DNA of 64,000 bases from Romanomermis culicivorax (lineage: Eukaryota > Nematoda > Enoplea > Mermithida > Mermithidae). Shown in pieces: positions 11,231 to 23,645 of the stretch. Each line of letters starts with the position of its first letter. Positions within the stretch are counted from its first letter, which is position 1. Where the stretch lies: assembly GCA_963922205.1 (NCBI GenBank), contig CAWUHX010000075.1:992001-1056000 (forward strand), given 5' to 3'. A program made the translations under genes and the position numbers. The notes under the pieces are model-generated. The model did not search any database, was not told where the DNA came from, and saw nothing but the letters and a program-made list of their open reading frames with translations.

Positions 11231-13989
11231 TTTTTTATGACCTGATTGAGGCTGTAATACTTGTCAAGTTGTGCGCCTCATTATTATTTATTTCTGAGAC
11301 CCTTGCCTCGTAGATTAGTTATAGCATTGTGGCTATTGCATACAAAAAAGGCTTTTTTCATATAACTCCATACTGTATTAAGACAACTGCTTCTTTTTTA
11401 CTTTATGAAATTGACCTTGGTGCTATATAGCATCCCAGCAAAAATTGAAAGAAATGTGATACAAAAGGGTCGAATGTCTATGAACTTTTTAAAGGTTATT
11501 AACTGAGGAGTATTGTTAGAAGGAAGAAATTACGTGAGAGCATAGCAAATGAGTGACAATTCTGTAGGATGTGCACATAGTTTTACGTAATCTGTAATTT
11601 TAGAAATGCTCAAACCAAAAGTTTGCTCATTTGCCTCTAAACTTCAGAAAAAAATGAGTATGTTCATGAATTTTAGTGTACATATGGTTCGAAGTAAATA
11701 CCACATTAATTGTATATAGTAATTACTAAGTATACGTTTTTTTGCATTTTTTCTTCACAGATTTGTTTACAGCAAATACTGTGACCTTTGTTGACCATGT
11801 ACATTTAGCTTCGATTGTGTGGGATCAATGATGCCTTCTTCTAAAGAGGGTGTAAAAGAGTGTAAAGGATCCATTTATCTACGTAGTTTTCATGCATTTA
11901 TGTATTTTATGCTGCACTTTTATAATTTCATAAACGACTCAAGTATTTCACAGTTGAGTCATGATATATCGACGACTGTGTCTGAAGCAGGTGAAGCTGC
12001 ATGGGATGTGTCAAACGATTTTTGGGCAGCTGCAGTGCAAATATCTGAGCCTATGTGTTTTGCATTGCATTCTACTTTGTGAGTTTTTTATGTTTACAAA
12101 ATTTTGTTTTATTTTTTCAAGTGATTTATAATAAACTTTATTGCGTATAGTGTGTTGATGTATTAAAAACAGGGTAAAATAAAAAAAACCTTCATAGTTG
12201 TCAAAATTATCAATTATGCAAAAAATCATATGTCCCATTTCATGATTTCCACAGGTGCAGGATGTTTTTTCCATTTCTCCATTACAATGATATGTTTTAT
12301 GTTTTAAATATAACTATAAGTCATAACATTAATGTAAGTTGGAACCTTTAAAATTTAAATATATATAATGACTGTTATGACATGTATGTTCAGACAAAAT
12401 TGGGGCTCCAATTACCTTTTTTGTATGCCTGCAGATGGCGCCCCTCCTAAATCCAGACCTTGGAGTGCAATTATTTGAATACATAAGATTATGAAGAGTA
12501 TATATTCTATGAAACATAGTTTATATTTGTATATGGATGACTACTACATTATGACATCATGAAATTGTTTTTCGATTACATGTTTAAAAAAAACTTTCCA
12601 TCCAGTTTTTGAAAGATTAAAAAAGGACTACACATTATGCAAACTTCCTGTAATGCTTTTTGTAACAAAGTTTTAACATTATTTTCAAGACCAACTAACT
12701 ATGTTTTGAATAGAAAAACTGCCCAGCCAAACCATGAAACAAAACCAAAAACGTGAAACATTAGCTTATTGGCATCTATACTATATATTGTCATACAGTA
12801 GTCAAGCATTAACTGCATTTTACATTGAAAAATGGCCAGAGTGACCAAGGCGTTACAATGTTATATCAACAAAAATTGGAGGAATGTGAAACAAAAGACT
12901 GGTGGCCTGTGAACATGTTAAAAGCTATCAAAATGTAGGGTGAAACATTTGCATATTAGTCCAAAAAATGCTAGCTATCCAAACGCAGGGTAAAACATTT
13001 GCATATTAGATCGAAAAATGGTCGGATTGAAAAATTTTTTCCATTAGGCAAATTTTTGGATGAGAATAACTGAGGCATTAATCAATTGTAGTATACTTTA
13101 TGTTTACTGTACTTGTATTTTTTGATTTATAGCCTCATATTTGTATAGGCTATCCAATGTAAAACGATTTTGTTCCCAATTGAAAATTGATGTTTCAGAT
13201 TAGTATTTATTTGTATATATTACTCAAGGAACTTCCAAAATAATGTCTGAGTATTTTTTACGTGTCCTGATTGAGCCAGGGGCAAGAAATCGAGCTGAAT
13301 CGGGACGAAAATCGAATGCTGAAAATCCATGGAAATTCATGAGATTCACCGCAAATATACAAAATATATTAATCATGTGCATTCAAAGAATCTTACAATG
13401 TATATTTGCATATCCTGTAGTAAAACGCCTTAAACCAGGAAATTTCCAATGTTCAGACATCAGTCATCACAAGAATATTGTTTTCAATGACATTCTGACA
13501 TCACGATCAAAATCAGCAGGTTTTGCCTGTTAAATAATGATTAGACAGTTTTATTGTAAGGCTGCTGTCGGATCTGGTGAATGCACTGTTGCACGTTTCA
13601 GGCTCTGTATCATACCTGTAATTGCTGGGTGGATTGGCGAGTAGAAGTTTACATTGCCTTCAAAGTTTTGCTTAAATTTAGGCTTAGGGCGTAGGTGCGC
13701 CCAAAGGGCACAGCTCAGCACATAAGTGACACGAAGCGCCGAGTCTGTTGAGGCTGTTTGAAATGAATTTGTTAGTTGAGATAGCAACAAGGGTCTCAAT
13801 GATGGATAGTATTGATAGTTTGTGCTGTAATTGTGTAGCGTAGGCCTTAGGGCTAATGGCTGAGGTTCGATTCCTAAAGAAGGTAGGATTTTTCAGTACC
13901 CACAAGTTATGTATAACACGTGAAGAGATTTTATGCAAATTAATCTCTGGATGCATTGAGGGCATAGAATTTCGAACTCATGCGAATAG
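11231..13989. other. AT-rich intergenic DNA, no gene recognised
   Basis: I read both strands and found only short unrelated frames. The stretch 12915-13012 contains two copies of a unit including gcagggtaaaacatttgcatattag about 50 bp apart. The segment 13836-13874 has a tRNA-like B-box (GGTTCGATTCC) after a weak A-box-like tagcgtaggcc, spaced too closely for a normal tRNA. The retrotransposon at 13994 inserted at the right end. Confidence 0.5.
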
Positions 13990-13993
13990 CTGG

Positions 13994-14826
13994 TGTCAGA
14001 GGGTCAATTCCTCTGACCTTTGGTCCTCTAATTACATCATTTCATTTTCTAAAGTTTCTTTATTGCTAAAGTGTTTTCATTTATTCTCAGGTAAACAAAC
14101 CGATAAAACGGTTTATGTCACTCATATTTTTGGTCTAAAATAAACAAATGGTTGGTGCAAATGTTTTGCATATCACTTGCAGGTTGATGTTAGACGCGCG
14201 ACAGCGTTTTTATTCATTCTCGTTTTTTCTTACTATTATTGTTGTGAAAAATATTCTCGTCTGGAGATTCGCCTCTCCCTTGTGTATTATTGGCGTCTGC
14301 ACCGTAGCATTCGGACGCTGTGTTATTTGGACGGTGGTGACGAAGGAAAGGATCGTCGTTTTGTTTATTTGTATTTCGTGATACGCGCCGCGGGCGAATT
14401 TGAGTAGTAACGCGGCCTGAGACGTTTTCGACGTTCCATTTTGAGGAGAGGAACCAGTGAGTGGTTGTTTGAGTTAGTTTACTTATTTTTGGTAGAGTTT
14501 CAGCTTAGGCCGTGGCCTGAGAGATCCCATTGGCCCTGTGGCTCGTTGCTCAGGGACAAGTCAGAAGGATCAGTCGACTAGGGAGGTTGTTGGCGTTAGT
14601 GTTTATATTCTCGGCACTCTGCACCTTTGTTTCGTACTTACATTCCTCATTGTATTCCACTACCTGTTGTGTTTGGCTCACCAATAAACGTTCACGTACA
14701 TCAAGTCTCAACTTACTGCAGTAGGAGTGTGATTAGTACCGGGTTAGCGTCAGGGGCCGTACCAGATTGGATCTCCCAAGAACCGCAGGTAGGCAGCCGA
14801 GGGTATACGAGCACATAAATACGACA
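13994..14826 (+). repeat. 5' LTR of copy 1
   Basis: Starts TGTCAGAGGGTC and ends CATAAATACGACA; identical in length to the 3' LTR. Two AATAAA hexamers occur (in ctaaaataaacaaatg near 14138 and ccaataaacg near 14688). The open frames inside it recur in both LTRs and have no recognisable domain. Confidence 0.95.
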
Positions 14827-14827
14827 T

Positions 14828-14845
14828 TGGTGACTTGTACAGCTA
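14828..14845 (+). other. Candidate primer-binding site
   Basis: TGGTGACTTGTACAGC begins two bases after the 5' LTR. TGG is the complement of a tRNA 3' CCA, as expected for a minus-strand primer site. I cannot name the tRNA. Nearly the same stretch sits at the left limit of copy 2 (56046), which supports its functional importance. Confidence 0.6.
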
Positions 14846-14857
14846 CAAAGGTAAAAG

Positions 14858-17800
14858 ATGAAGAAAGTATCGAAGCCGAAATTAACGATACGGAAGCAAC
14901 CTGGACGGCGGCCGAAAATAACATTATCGCAAACGGAATTGACTAAAGAGGATCACGATGAACGAATGGCAAATATGGAAGCAACGATCGAACAAGTAGC
15001 AAAGAAATTTGTGAATTCACCCGATGACAGCAACAAAGATCAGACTATTGACCCAGAGACATATGATTATGCGGATCAGGGGATACAGACGTCCTCTGGT
15101 TCAGTATCATCCTTCGAGAAGATTAATGTAACTCCGAAAACGAATGTGGTATCATTTCATAATTCGAAATACACGCCCACAATACCGGAAATCGACGCAA
15201 AAATTGGTATCGAAACGAAACCGAGGAATGAAACCGAAAGACCGACGAAAGGGAATTTGCAGGATGTGGCCACTTTAGCCATCCTGGAATCAATGCAAAG
15301 AGCAGTTGATAAATCAACAAATGCCGTTAATGTGGAAAGAATGAAAGCAGCGCTCCGGGAACAAGAAATATTAGAACAACTTATGCAAGAAAGAGCAGAG
15401 AGAAAATTATTGGAAGAAAGGTTACGAGAACAGGATCAACAAAATGCGAGAAAGATAATGGAAGAGGTCGAAAAACAAATGCGGGAATTGATGAGGAAAA
15501 CGGACAAGAAGCTCGATGAAAGAATATCGAATTATGAAAATACAGAAATACTTCAGTCTGAACCGGTTAGAGACCATTTAGACAGAAGTTTAGAGAGAAA
15601 ATTAAATTGGTTTGAAAATCATCTTGCCCAGGCACAGGCTCAAGGCGCACAATATCGAAGGATGGAAGATGAAATACCAACGACGTCATGGAATCGCGGA
15701 ATGGAACAACCTGTGTCTGGAAGTATAAATCGAAATCCGCAGGATTATGGACGATATTGTGAAGATTCCGAAAAAAGAATCAAGATAATTTTAGGTCGAA
15801 TGAAGAATAAAGAAATATCGGATAAAATGGAGGCCGCAGAGATACTCAATTTTTTCGCCTGTTTGGAAGGCACATTCAAGCCTGAAGATACGGAAGATCT
15901 AAGAATTGAAGTACTTTGGCGATGTTGCGATTTTGAAACGTCGACATACGTGGATAAAAATAGTAGCTATGAAGAAGGAAAAGCGAGTGTGATAAGAATG
16001 ATTGCCCCCAAAATGGACACTCCTGCACTTAGAAGGGAGTTACATGATATGAAAAAACGAAAAGGGGAGACGACAAAGGATTTTCTACGACGAATAAAGA
16101 CCTATGTTCATTTATTGAATTACGAAAAAACGGAAAATGAACGGAATAGAATTGTCATCGAAACGTATTTTCACAAGGCTCCAGTTTACGTCCAAACTCG
16201 AATGGAGGGTCGGCTGCACGACTTCAAAAATATCGCCTCTTTGGCGGAATTCGTAAACAAGTTGAAAGCCGATACGACGGCCTGGAAGGAATTCAGCGAG
16301 GACCAGGAAGACGGCGAAGATGATCGGTTGAATCGAGTCTATGAAAATAGAAGATTTAATAATTTACAATTTCGTCCACAGGATAGTAATACTGGTCAAC
16401 AGCAACAGATTATACGGCCTCAGCAAATTTTCCCGCTGCCACCAGCATTTCAAACTCCTTTATCACAACAGGATATTATGAAAATGGTTAATGAAGCAAT
16501 TAGGAATCAGGGCCCTCCAGCTCTTAATCGTTGGGGAGTCAACAATAATCCTAATAATGTACCATATAATAACAATTTACCTGGTAGAATTTTGGGAAAT
16601 CCGTATCGTCGACCATATTGTACATACCACAAATCGAATAGTCATTCGTCTGAAAATTGTTTTATCCTGCACCCGGAATTGATCCAACCAACGGATCAAG
16701 GGAGGTCGTGGAATCGCGGCAATAATTTTTATAATCGAAATTTTGACAATCGCGGCGGCTTTGTAAATCGTGGAAGAGCAGGATTTGCGAATTTTGGCCA
16801 ACGAGTGCCATACCACAATAGTAACGTCGAGAATAATCCGAATGTGGCATATTATTACCGCCAAAATAGCGCCCCGCAGCCACCGCCAAATGTTGCACCA
16901 GTAACGCCAACGCAACCGGTGAATAACCCTCCGAATAATTCCGTAAATGTTATAAATTCACAAGAGGCTAAAAAACAAGATAAGCCGGAAATTATAGCAT
17001 TAGATGGAGTTTTGATAGAGAATTACGAGTTAGGCTTGGGCAACGTTATCAATTCTACTTCAGAGACGAAACCTAGACTCGCCAATGATAACGAGCACCT
17101 ATTTTTGGAAAATTTTCGCAAATGTCAACTGTTATTGATACCCGTTAGGATACGTGGAGAAGAATTTAAAGCCCTAATCGATACAGGAGCGCAATCTAGC
17201 TTCATGAGGACAGATACAGCGTCGAGGCTACTGAATACACCCAAGACAAAATTCCCTATCTTAAATTCAGTAGTAACAGCCGTCGGAAAACGAGTGACAA
17301 CATATGGTCCTACATTCGTGTACGTTGGAACCGGTTTTGGGAATTTTCTGGCCAGATTCGCGTTACTAGATAACCTAAACGAAGGCATTATATTGGGTCT
17401 AGATTTTCTAACCCATCCTAGTATACAGGCGTCTATCGATTTTCGAAACGGCCACATACGTCTAGCAAATGTAGAGAAACAAATTATTAGTGAGACATTA
17501 TTCGACGATGCTCAAATACCGTCCCGTTTACCAATTCCTACGAATCCAATGGTTTTGGATTACGAAGAAGTCAAAGAAGAAGATCTACCTGAGTTAGAAA
17601 GTGACGAGGATCAAGAACAAGTTATGCGAATTACCGAAATGAACGAGGAAACTTTTATTTGGACGAAAAATGGGACATATATTCCCCCGAATACCACTTC
17701 TTTTGTGCAAGCTGTGGTGTGGCCACAGAAGGATTGGGCAAAGGGTCCCATAGTGGTAGAAGAAACGGGGAAAGATACCTTATTTGACGTCGATGCCTCA

Positions 17801-20800
17801 ATCGTGGACGCTAGAGACAACAATTTTCGTATCCTACTCATAAATGAGACAAACAAAGGAATCAAATTGCGCAGCAACGAGTTAATAGCCAAGTCAAAAA
17901 CGAAGTTCGTAGGGCCAGAATTTGACGAAAAAATACATCAACTGCAATCAGAGCCTCAAACTCAATGGCAAATCGAACCAGAATTCGTCAAAATCGTTAC
18001 GCAGTTGGTAAAAGAATCGAGTGTCGATAGAGAAGGGCAACAACAGCTTATGAATGTCCTACTCAAGCATAGGCAGGCATTTAGCATGAAGAACGACCCT
18101 TTAACAATGACCCACGAAGCGGAGCATAAGATCGATACAGGAGACGCGTTACCTGTCCAAAAACACTACTGGAGAGCTCCAATTATGCAAAGAGATATAA
18201 TTTGAGAACATGTGAAAGATATGATGGAGAAGGGTGTCATCGAGCCTTCTAGAAGCCCTTGGGCTGCGCCATTGTTTTTAGTAGGCAAAAAAGATGGCAC
18301 ATGGAGACCAGTAGTCGACTACAGAGGAATCAATCAAGTGACGAAAGACGACAAATTTCCGATACCTCGAATCGATGATTATTTAGACGCCCTAGGAGGA
18401 GCACGGTACTTCTCCACATTGGATTTAAAGTCTGGGTACTGGCAGGTACCGATGCACTCGGAATCAAAAGAAAAAACAGCATTTATATGTCAAGAAGGTC
18501 TGTTCCAGTTCAAGGTGATGCCGTTCGGTTTAAAGAATGCTCCCGCGGAATTTCAACGACTAATGGAACGAATTTTATACCCATACGTATGGAAAATATG
18601 CCTAGTATATATCGACGACGTCATAATTTTTTCCAAAACCGTCGAAGAGCACATAGAAAATTTGGAGACAATATTTCGATGCCTAACAAACGCAAACCTC
18701 ACACTAAAACCTGACAAATGTTCCTTTATGCCAGCCAGTGTGAAATTTTTAGGCCACATATTGGACAAGAACGGAATGTCAGTAGATCCACAAAAGATAG
18801 AAGCGGTAAAAAATTTCGAAGTACCCAAATCCATCAAGCAGCTGCAAAAGTTCTTGGGATTAGTGCAGTGGTCTAAACGTTTCATTCATAATTTAGCCTT
18901 TATCGCTCAACCCTTATTTAAAGCCCTCGCAAAAAAGAATAGGAAGGAAAAGTTTGAACTTTCAGAGGAGCAGTTAGCAGCTTTTGAAAGTGTAAAGAAT
19001 GCCCTAATGACGGCACCCTTCCTCCGATACCCAGTATTTGACGGATCGGCAAGATTTGTAATTCAAACAGATGCCTCAGGAACGGCAATAGGGGCAATTT
19101 TGTATCAGGAAACGGAAAATGACCGATGGACAATAGCCTACTCGAGTCGAGTTTTAAACGACGCGGAAACAAGGTATTCAACGACAGAAAGAGAATGTTT
19201 GGCGGTAGTTTACGGGTTCAAGCAGTATAGGCACTACGTGATGGGGTTTAGGGTCACAATCAGGACAGATCATAAACCACTCACGTGGCTCTCCGCAGAG
19301 AAACAACAAAATCAAAGGTTGTTAAAATGGGCTTTATATCTTGGCCAATTTAATTATATATTCGAATACGTAGCCGGACGTGAAAACGCCTTCGCAGATT
19401 TCTTATCACGATCCGAAGAAAAGGAAAAGATTCGAAGTAAAAGACAAAAAACAAAGGAAGAAATCGAAGATGAGAAATCGACTACGGAACCCGAATGCAT
19501 GGCAGTAACTCGAGCCATGACGAGACAAATGCTTGAACCCGAGACTCAGGAAACATTCATTGATCCCCCACCGCCGACCCAACAAGAAGTAGATCAAACA
19601 CCGAAGGAAGTGAAAAAAGATTCCGAATTGTTTTCCCTCGAATTAGTTAGGAAACAACAACAATTGGATCCAAAGTTGGTGGACATTTTTCGGAACGTTG
19701 GTGGAAATAGTTCGAAAAAATACTTTAATAGTTTTCACTTGGAAAACGGGGTATTATACCGTGAAAATGCCCATGGAAAAAGCCAACTAGTGATCCCATC
19801 AAGACTTAGACACCTCATCTTACATCAATATCACGGCGATACATTAATGGGGCACCAGGGAATAGATAGAATTATCGCCGCGATAGGAAACAAGTTTTGG
19901 TGGCCAAATATGGAAAACGACATTATTAAATGGATAAAATCTTGCGTCGTTTGCCAACTGTGCCGCCCCATAGCAAATCCGATCCAACCACTTAACCCAA
20001 TACCCGTCTCGTACCCTTGGGAGATAGTAGCAACCGATGTGGTCAGTATTTCGCCTCTTCGAGAAAAAAGACCATACGTTATTGTATTCATGGACTATTT
20101 CATGAAATGGATCGAGGCAAAATGCATCCCAGATCAAAAAGCCGACACAATAGTGAAGGCATTTATGGAAAAGGTCATTTATACGCACGGAACACCGAAA
20201 CACTTGCTGAGCGACCAAGGCTCAGCGTACATGTCCGAGTTAATGCGCAACGTGTGCGATCTCTTAAAAATAAAGAAAATAAATACAACACCATACCACC
20301 GGCAATGCAATGGTATGGTGGAGAGATTCAATAGAACATTAATAGAGCAAATTAGGAGAGTTGCAATAACCGACCCGGACGATTGGCCACACTATCTCGA
20401 GCAAATTTTATTTGCATATCGGATTACGCCGCACAAAACAACGAAAAATTCCCCCCATAGCCTACTGTACGGACACGAGGCAAGGTTTCAATTGGATAAT
20501 GAGATAGCGAGGCCAATAATTATCCAGAATAATTACGATACCTACAGATACATGTTAACGGAGCACCTCCTTAACACGTATGAAATCATAAATGAAAATC
20601 ATAAAAAATCCGCGGCCGAGAGAAAACTACAGTATGATAAGAAGGCTCGCGAAAAGACGTTCCAAACGAGAGAACTTGTTCTCTACCAGAAGTGAATTAT
20701 CAAAGGAAAGGCCGACACAACAAACGACGGTCCGTATGAAGTAATTGAGACATCGAATTTAGAAAAAAATGTCATTAAAGTACGTCGCGCTGGGAAACCA

Positions 20801-20878
20801 GATTCGCGCGTACAAATAGTTTCTGTAAATCGGGTAATGCCTTTTGTTACGCGAACGCCCGATTTTTACTGTAACTAA
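14858..20878 (+). pseudogene. Single-frame gag-pol polyprotein of copy 1, interrupted by two in-frame stops
   Basis: One frame of 2,007 codons with TGA at 18203-18205 (arginine in copy 2) and 20693-20695 (glycine in copy 2). Gag: coiled coil at about residues 165-230, capsid-like helices around 400-470 ([17 protein letters not shown]), then a zinc knuckle of form C-x2-H-x4-H-x4-C starting [10 protein letters not shown]. Protease: IDTGAQSSF with D775. Reverse transcriptase: YIDDVIIF with the two aspartates at 18614-18619. RNase [19 protein letters not shown]. Integrase: HHCC zinc site ending CVVCQLC, then catalytic D, D and E in [16 protein letters not shown] and NGMVERFN. The part after the second stop carries a GPY/F module (NDGPYEVIE). 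Stop 1 separates gag-PR from RT; stop 2 removes only the integrase tail. Confidence 0.93.
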
Positions 20879-21570
20879 CAATTCATTTTTATCATTTTTG
20901 TTGTGCGTTTTGTTCGGATTAATTTTATGTGTATTTTCTAATGCCCTATGTATTGTATTTTTTCTAACCTTTTCCCCTTTCTTCTTTTTCAATTTTTAAT
21001 TGTACTGACTATTTTTGGCAATTTTATGGCAAGTTTTAGGCATTTTCCAAAAAATTACGACGCCGGGAAATTTTTTAATGGGCGAAATAATATTTTTTCA
21101 CGCGCTCAGTGTGAAAAAATTAAATGTTTATAAGTCCCGGGAAAATCTTCCCCGAATCATTGAAGTCGCAAAGCCGAGGAATTATGGAATTATTTTTTAG
21201 ATTTCATTTGCAAAGCGTTAGTGTATTAGTAATTTTCGTCGATTGGAAATTTCAAGAAATTCGAATCCAAACGCGATATGGCAACGTCCAGTATCGTCGA
21301 AATTGATAGCACCTTCGGGCAGCCTCAAGATCGGCAAGATAATACGAATTTTCAACTTAGTAGTAAGTATCGGAAAGGTAGAATATATGTTGAAATTTTT
21401 CGGAATAGGACTCTAAGTTGACCGGCCGGCAATTTATATGCCGAGGATTTTGGGTGTTTGAGAGCCTGATCAACTCCCCTTCGTCCAAATTTATTCTTGT
21501 GCATTTGAGTCGTTTTTGTTTCGAAATTATTGTCAAAAATTGTAGTTAGAAAATTGTGTGAAAATTTTAA

Positions 21571-22463
21571 GATTACAATGTTCGAAGATTAGTGCGTTCA
21601 ACGGATATTTCAAATTATTTCACGTCGTTGTTCGGTGTGCCTCATGCGGCCATCGAAGAACCATTATTTTTGGCGCCCGAAAATTTGAAAGCATTTATTA
21701 GGGCGATAAACAATTCGAAGTTTCGAGGACGGATAGTCATAGCGTTGGATACAGAAAGTGGGAGGAAGCCAAAAACCCCAGGATCGAAGCCTAGCGACGC
21801 ATTGCGACTTTTAACAATTTCAACCATGTGCGGAAAGAACTTCATAATCGATTTGAAATTTTGGGACAAAGAACTTTTCCACAAAGTATATGGAACAATA
21901 TTTCGCCGCGAAAACATCATCGTCGGTTTTCATATTCGAGAGGACATCACGTTAGTTTTGACCAAATTCGGATATTTGGATCAAGAAAAAGAACTAGTGC
22001 GGAAAAGACGGGACAACATAGATTATATTTTATCGTGCTGCGTTTACGATTTGGAGATTGTGTTGGCGGAAATGAAGGACAAGCCGAAAGCCAGAATAGT
22101 CGGAATCAGCCCCGAAGGTCTCAATTTGAAAGCCCTCATGACGGAAATTTTGTTTTTATGGTGCCGCCGCCGGCACAGTTTCAAATGCCGCAGTTTCCGG
22201 TCATGCAATTCCAGGCCGGGCAACCACAATTTTACCACCAGTTCTTAGTTCCGCCGGGGATGCAGATGCCTCCGCCTATGATGATCCCGCCGGTGCGTAA
22301 CGTGCAAACCGAGGAAAGAATGGATGTTCCAGGGACGTCAACGGGTACACAACAGCCCCATAGACCGCCGTCGAACGAAAATCCGGATTATATTTCCCCG
22401 TTGAAGCGAGATATTGGAATTGGTCAACCGGGATGGGATCATAGCGGTCATAGGAGGAAGTAA
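21571..22463 (+). pseudogene. Third ORF: DEDD-type 3'-5' exonuclease-like domain followed by a proline-rich tail in another frame
   Basis: The first frame (open from 21571 to 22248) reads IVIALDTESGRK (motif I, D-x-E), LLTISTMCGKNFIIDL, then VGFHIREDITLVLTKFG (motif II, aspartate in a VGF..xxD..L setting) and GLNLKALMTEIL, the sequence that normally precedes motif III in DnaQ/RNase D/WRN-type exonucleases. Motif III (YxxxD or HxxxD) is absent: near 22145 homology stops and the -1 frame takes over with MVPPPAQFQMPQFPVMQF and a Pro/Gln/Met-rich tail ending HSGHRRK at 22463. I infer an internal deletion at the junction. The frame has no ATG. A gattag acceptor-like site at 21582-21591 suggests expression by splicing, as for env genes. 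The domain call is by motif order only. Confidence 0.6.
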
Positions 22464-23633
22464 AGTTTTTATGTTTCAGATGACCCCGCTCTCCGTGAGG
22501 TCATTATAAAGATAATTATTTCGTTCTGTAAAATTTTTTTTTTTTTCCGGTATTTCAAAAGTTACCTATTTTTTCCGTTTTGAGCGTCTGTATTACAAAA
22601 TCGAAACCGGTTGTGCCACCTTTTTATGCCTTAAAGTTGCCTCCTGTACTAATCTCAAATTGTTTCATTTATTTTTTCGTTTGTGTTTTGTTCGAGATCT
22701 GCACGGGAATATATCGTATTTCTTTTTTTTTGCGAATCTGGAAATTATTGAGCAATTTTTTGTATTTTCTTAAATCTCGGGTATTTTGTTCCTTTCCGAC
22801 AAAAGTCACCAACTGGCATCGCCCAAGGGTAGCAGGCTTTGCGCTGCCATTTTCATATTTTTTCCATCTTTTTTTTTCCAAAACACATTTTCATTCTAAA
22901 ATTTTTTTTTCGTGGCACAGACCGTGTTATGGGTTTAAGTTTACCTCTTAATAAGGCAAATTCACTTTAGCATTAAATACCATAAACATTTTTGGTTCAA
23001 AATCTAGACAGCCAAAGGGCCAGAGGATTTGGTTTTTCAGGCATCCTTTCTCCCTGGGGGCAGATAATACCGAAGGCATTGGGGGGGCCAGTGTCCGGCC
23101 AAGGGGCCAGAGGAGCAACGGCGGCGGAATTTGGAAAGTCTTGCGGGCTCTCCATGAGCAACAACCCCCCCCTCCGGAGAGGACGGAGACGAATGCCACA
23201 ATCCGTGATGGAGGAGCCGCCGATACGAAATAAATCGACGGCAGTGGGGAGCAGCCCACAACCTAACTCGGGCACCGCGGGGGTCGCCGCCGATTAAACG
23301 TTTTTATTTTTATCGTGATCAAATTCGGCCCGAGTGCCGCGAACACTATTCGTTCGAACATTTTTTATTCTTTTATTCGGGACCACGAGCCCACGGGGCA
23401 TTTTATTTGTGAATTTGGTAGCGTCGGGGGTAGCATCCGGCGCAATTGGCCCAAAGTTGTAAAGATACCGTCGGACACGGACATTTTTATTTTTTATTGT
23501 TTATAATTGCGCCAACGGCGCGTAGCGTCGGTGTTTGGAACATTTGGAGGCGTCGATCGTCGGCGTCGAGGGTCTGGGGCCCTTGGGGGACCTCCTGACT
23601 TTTCCCTTCGCTGGCAGGAAAAGTCTTGCCTTT
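22464..23633 (+). other. Non-coding 3' region of copy 1
   Basis: T-rich from 22500 to 22930, then GC-rich to 23640. A frame at 22992-23297 is rich in Gly, Ser, Arg and Pro without a known domain, and overlapping frames are open on the other strand as well, which points to base composition rather than selection. I see no env-like transmembrane protein. Confidence 0.5.
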
Positions 23634-23645
23634 GGGGGGGAGGGA
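23634..23645 (+). other. Polypurine tract
   Basis: GGGGGGGAGGGA lies directly against the TGTCAG start of the 3' LTR, the expected place and composition for the plus-strand primer of reverse transcription. Confidence 0.85.

Noticed and set aside
13836..13874. tRNA gene or SINE promoter
   Set aside because: B-box GGTTCGATTCC is good, but the A-box is weak and only 28 bp upstream, and no acceptor stem pairs.
14148..14818. Short frames within the LTRs, repeated at 23800-24470
   Set aside because: Present in both LTRs with no domain; they are LTR regulatory sequence.
22992..23297. 101-residue Gly/Ser/Arg/Pro-rich frame in the 3' region of copy 1
   Set aside because: Overlapping frames on the opposite strand are equally open, as expected for GC-rich non-coding DNA; no domain or membrane segment for an env call.
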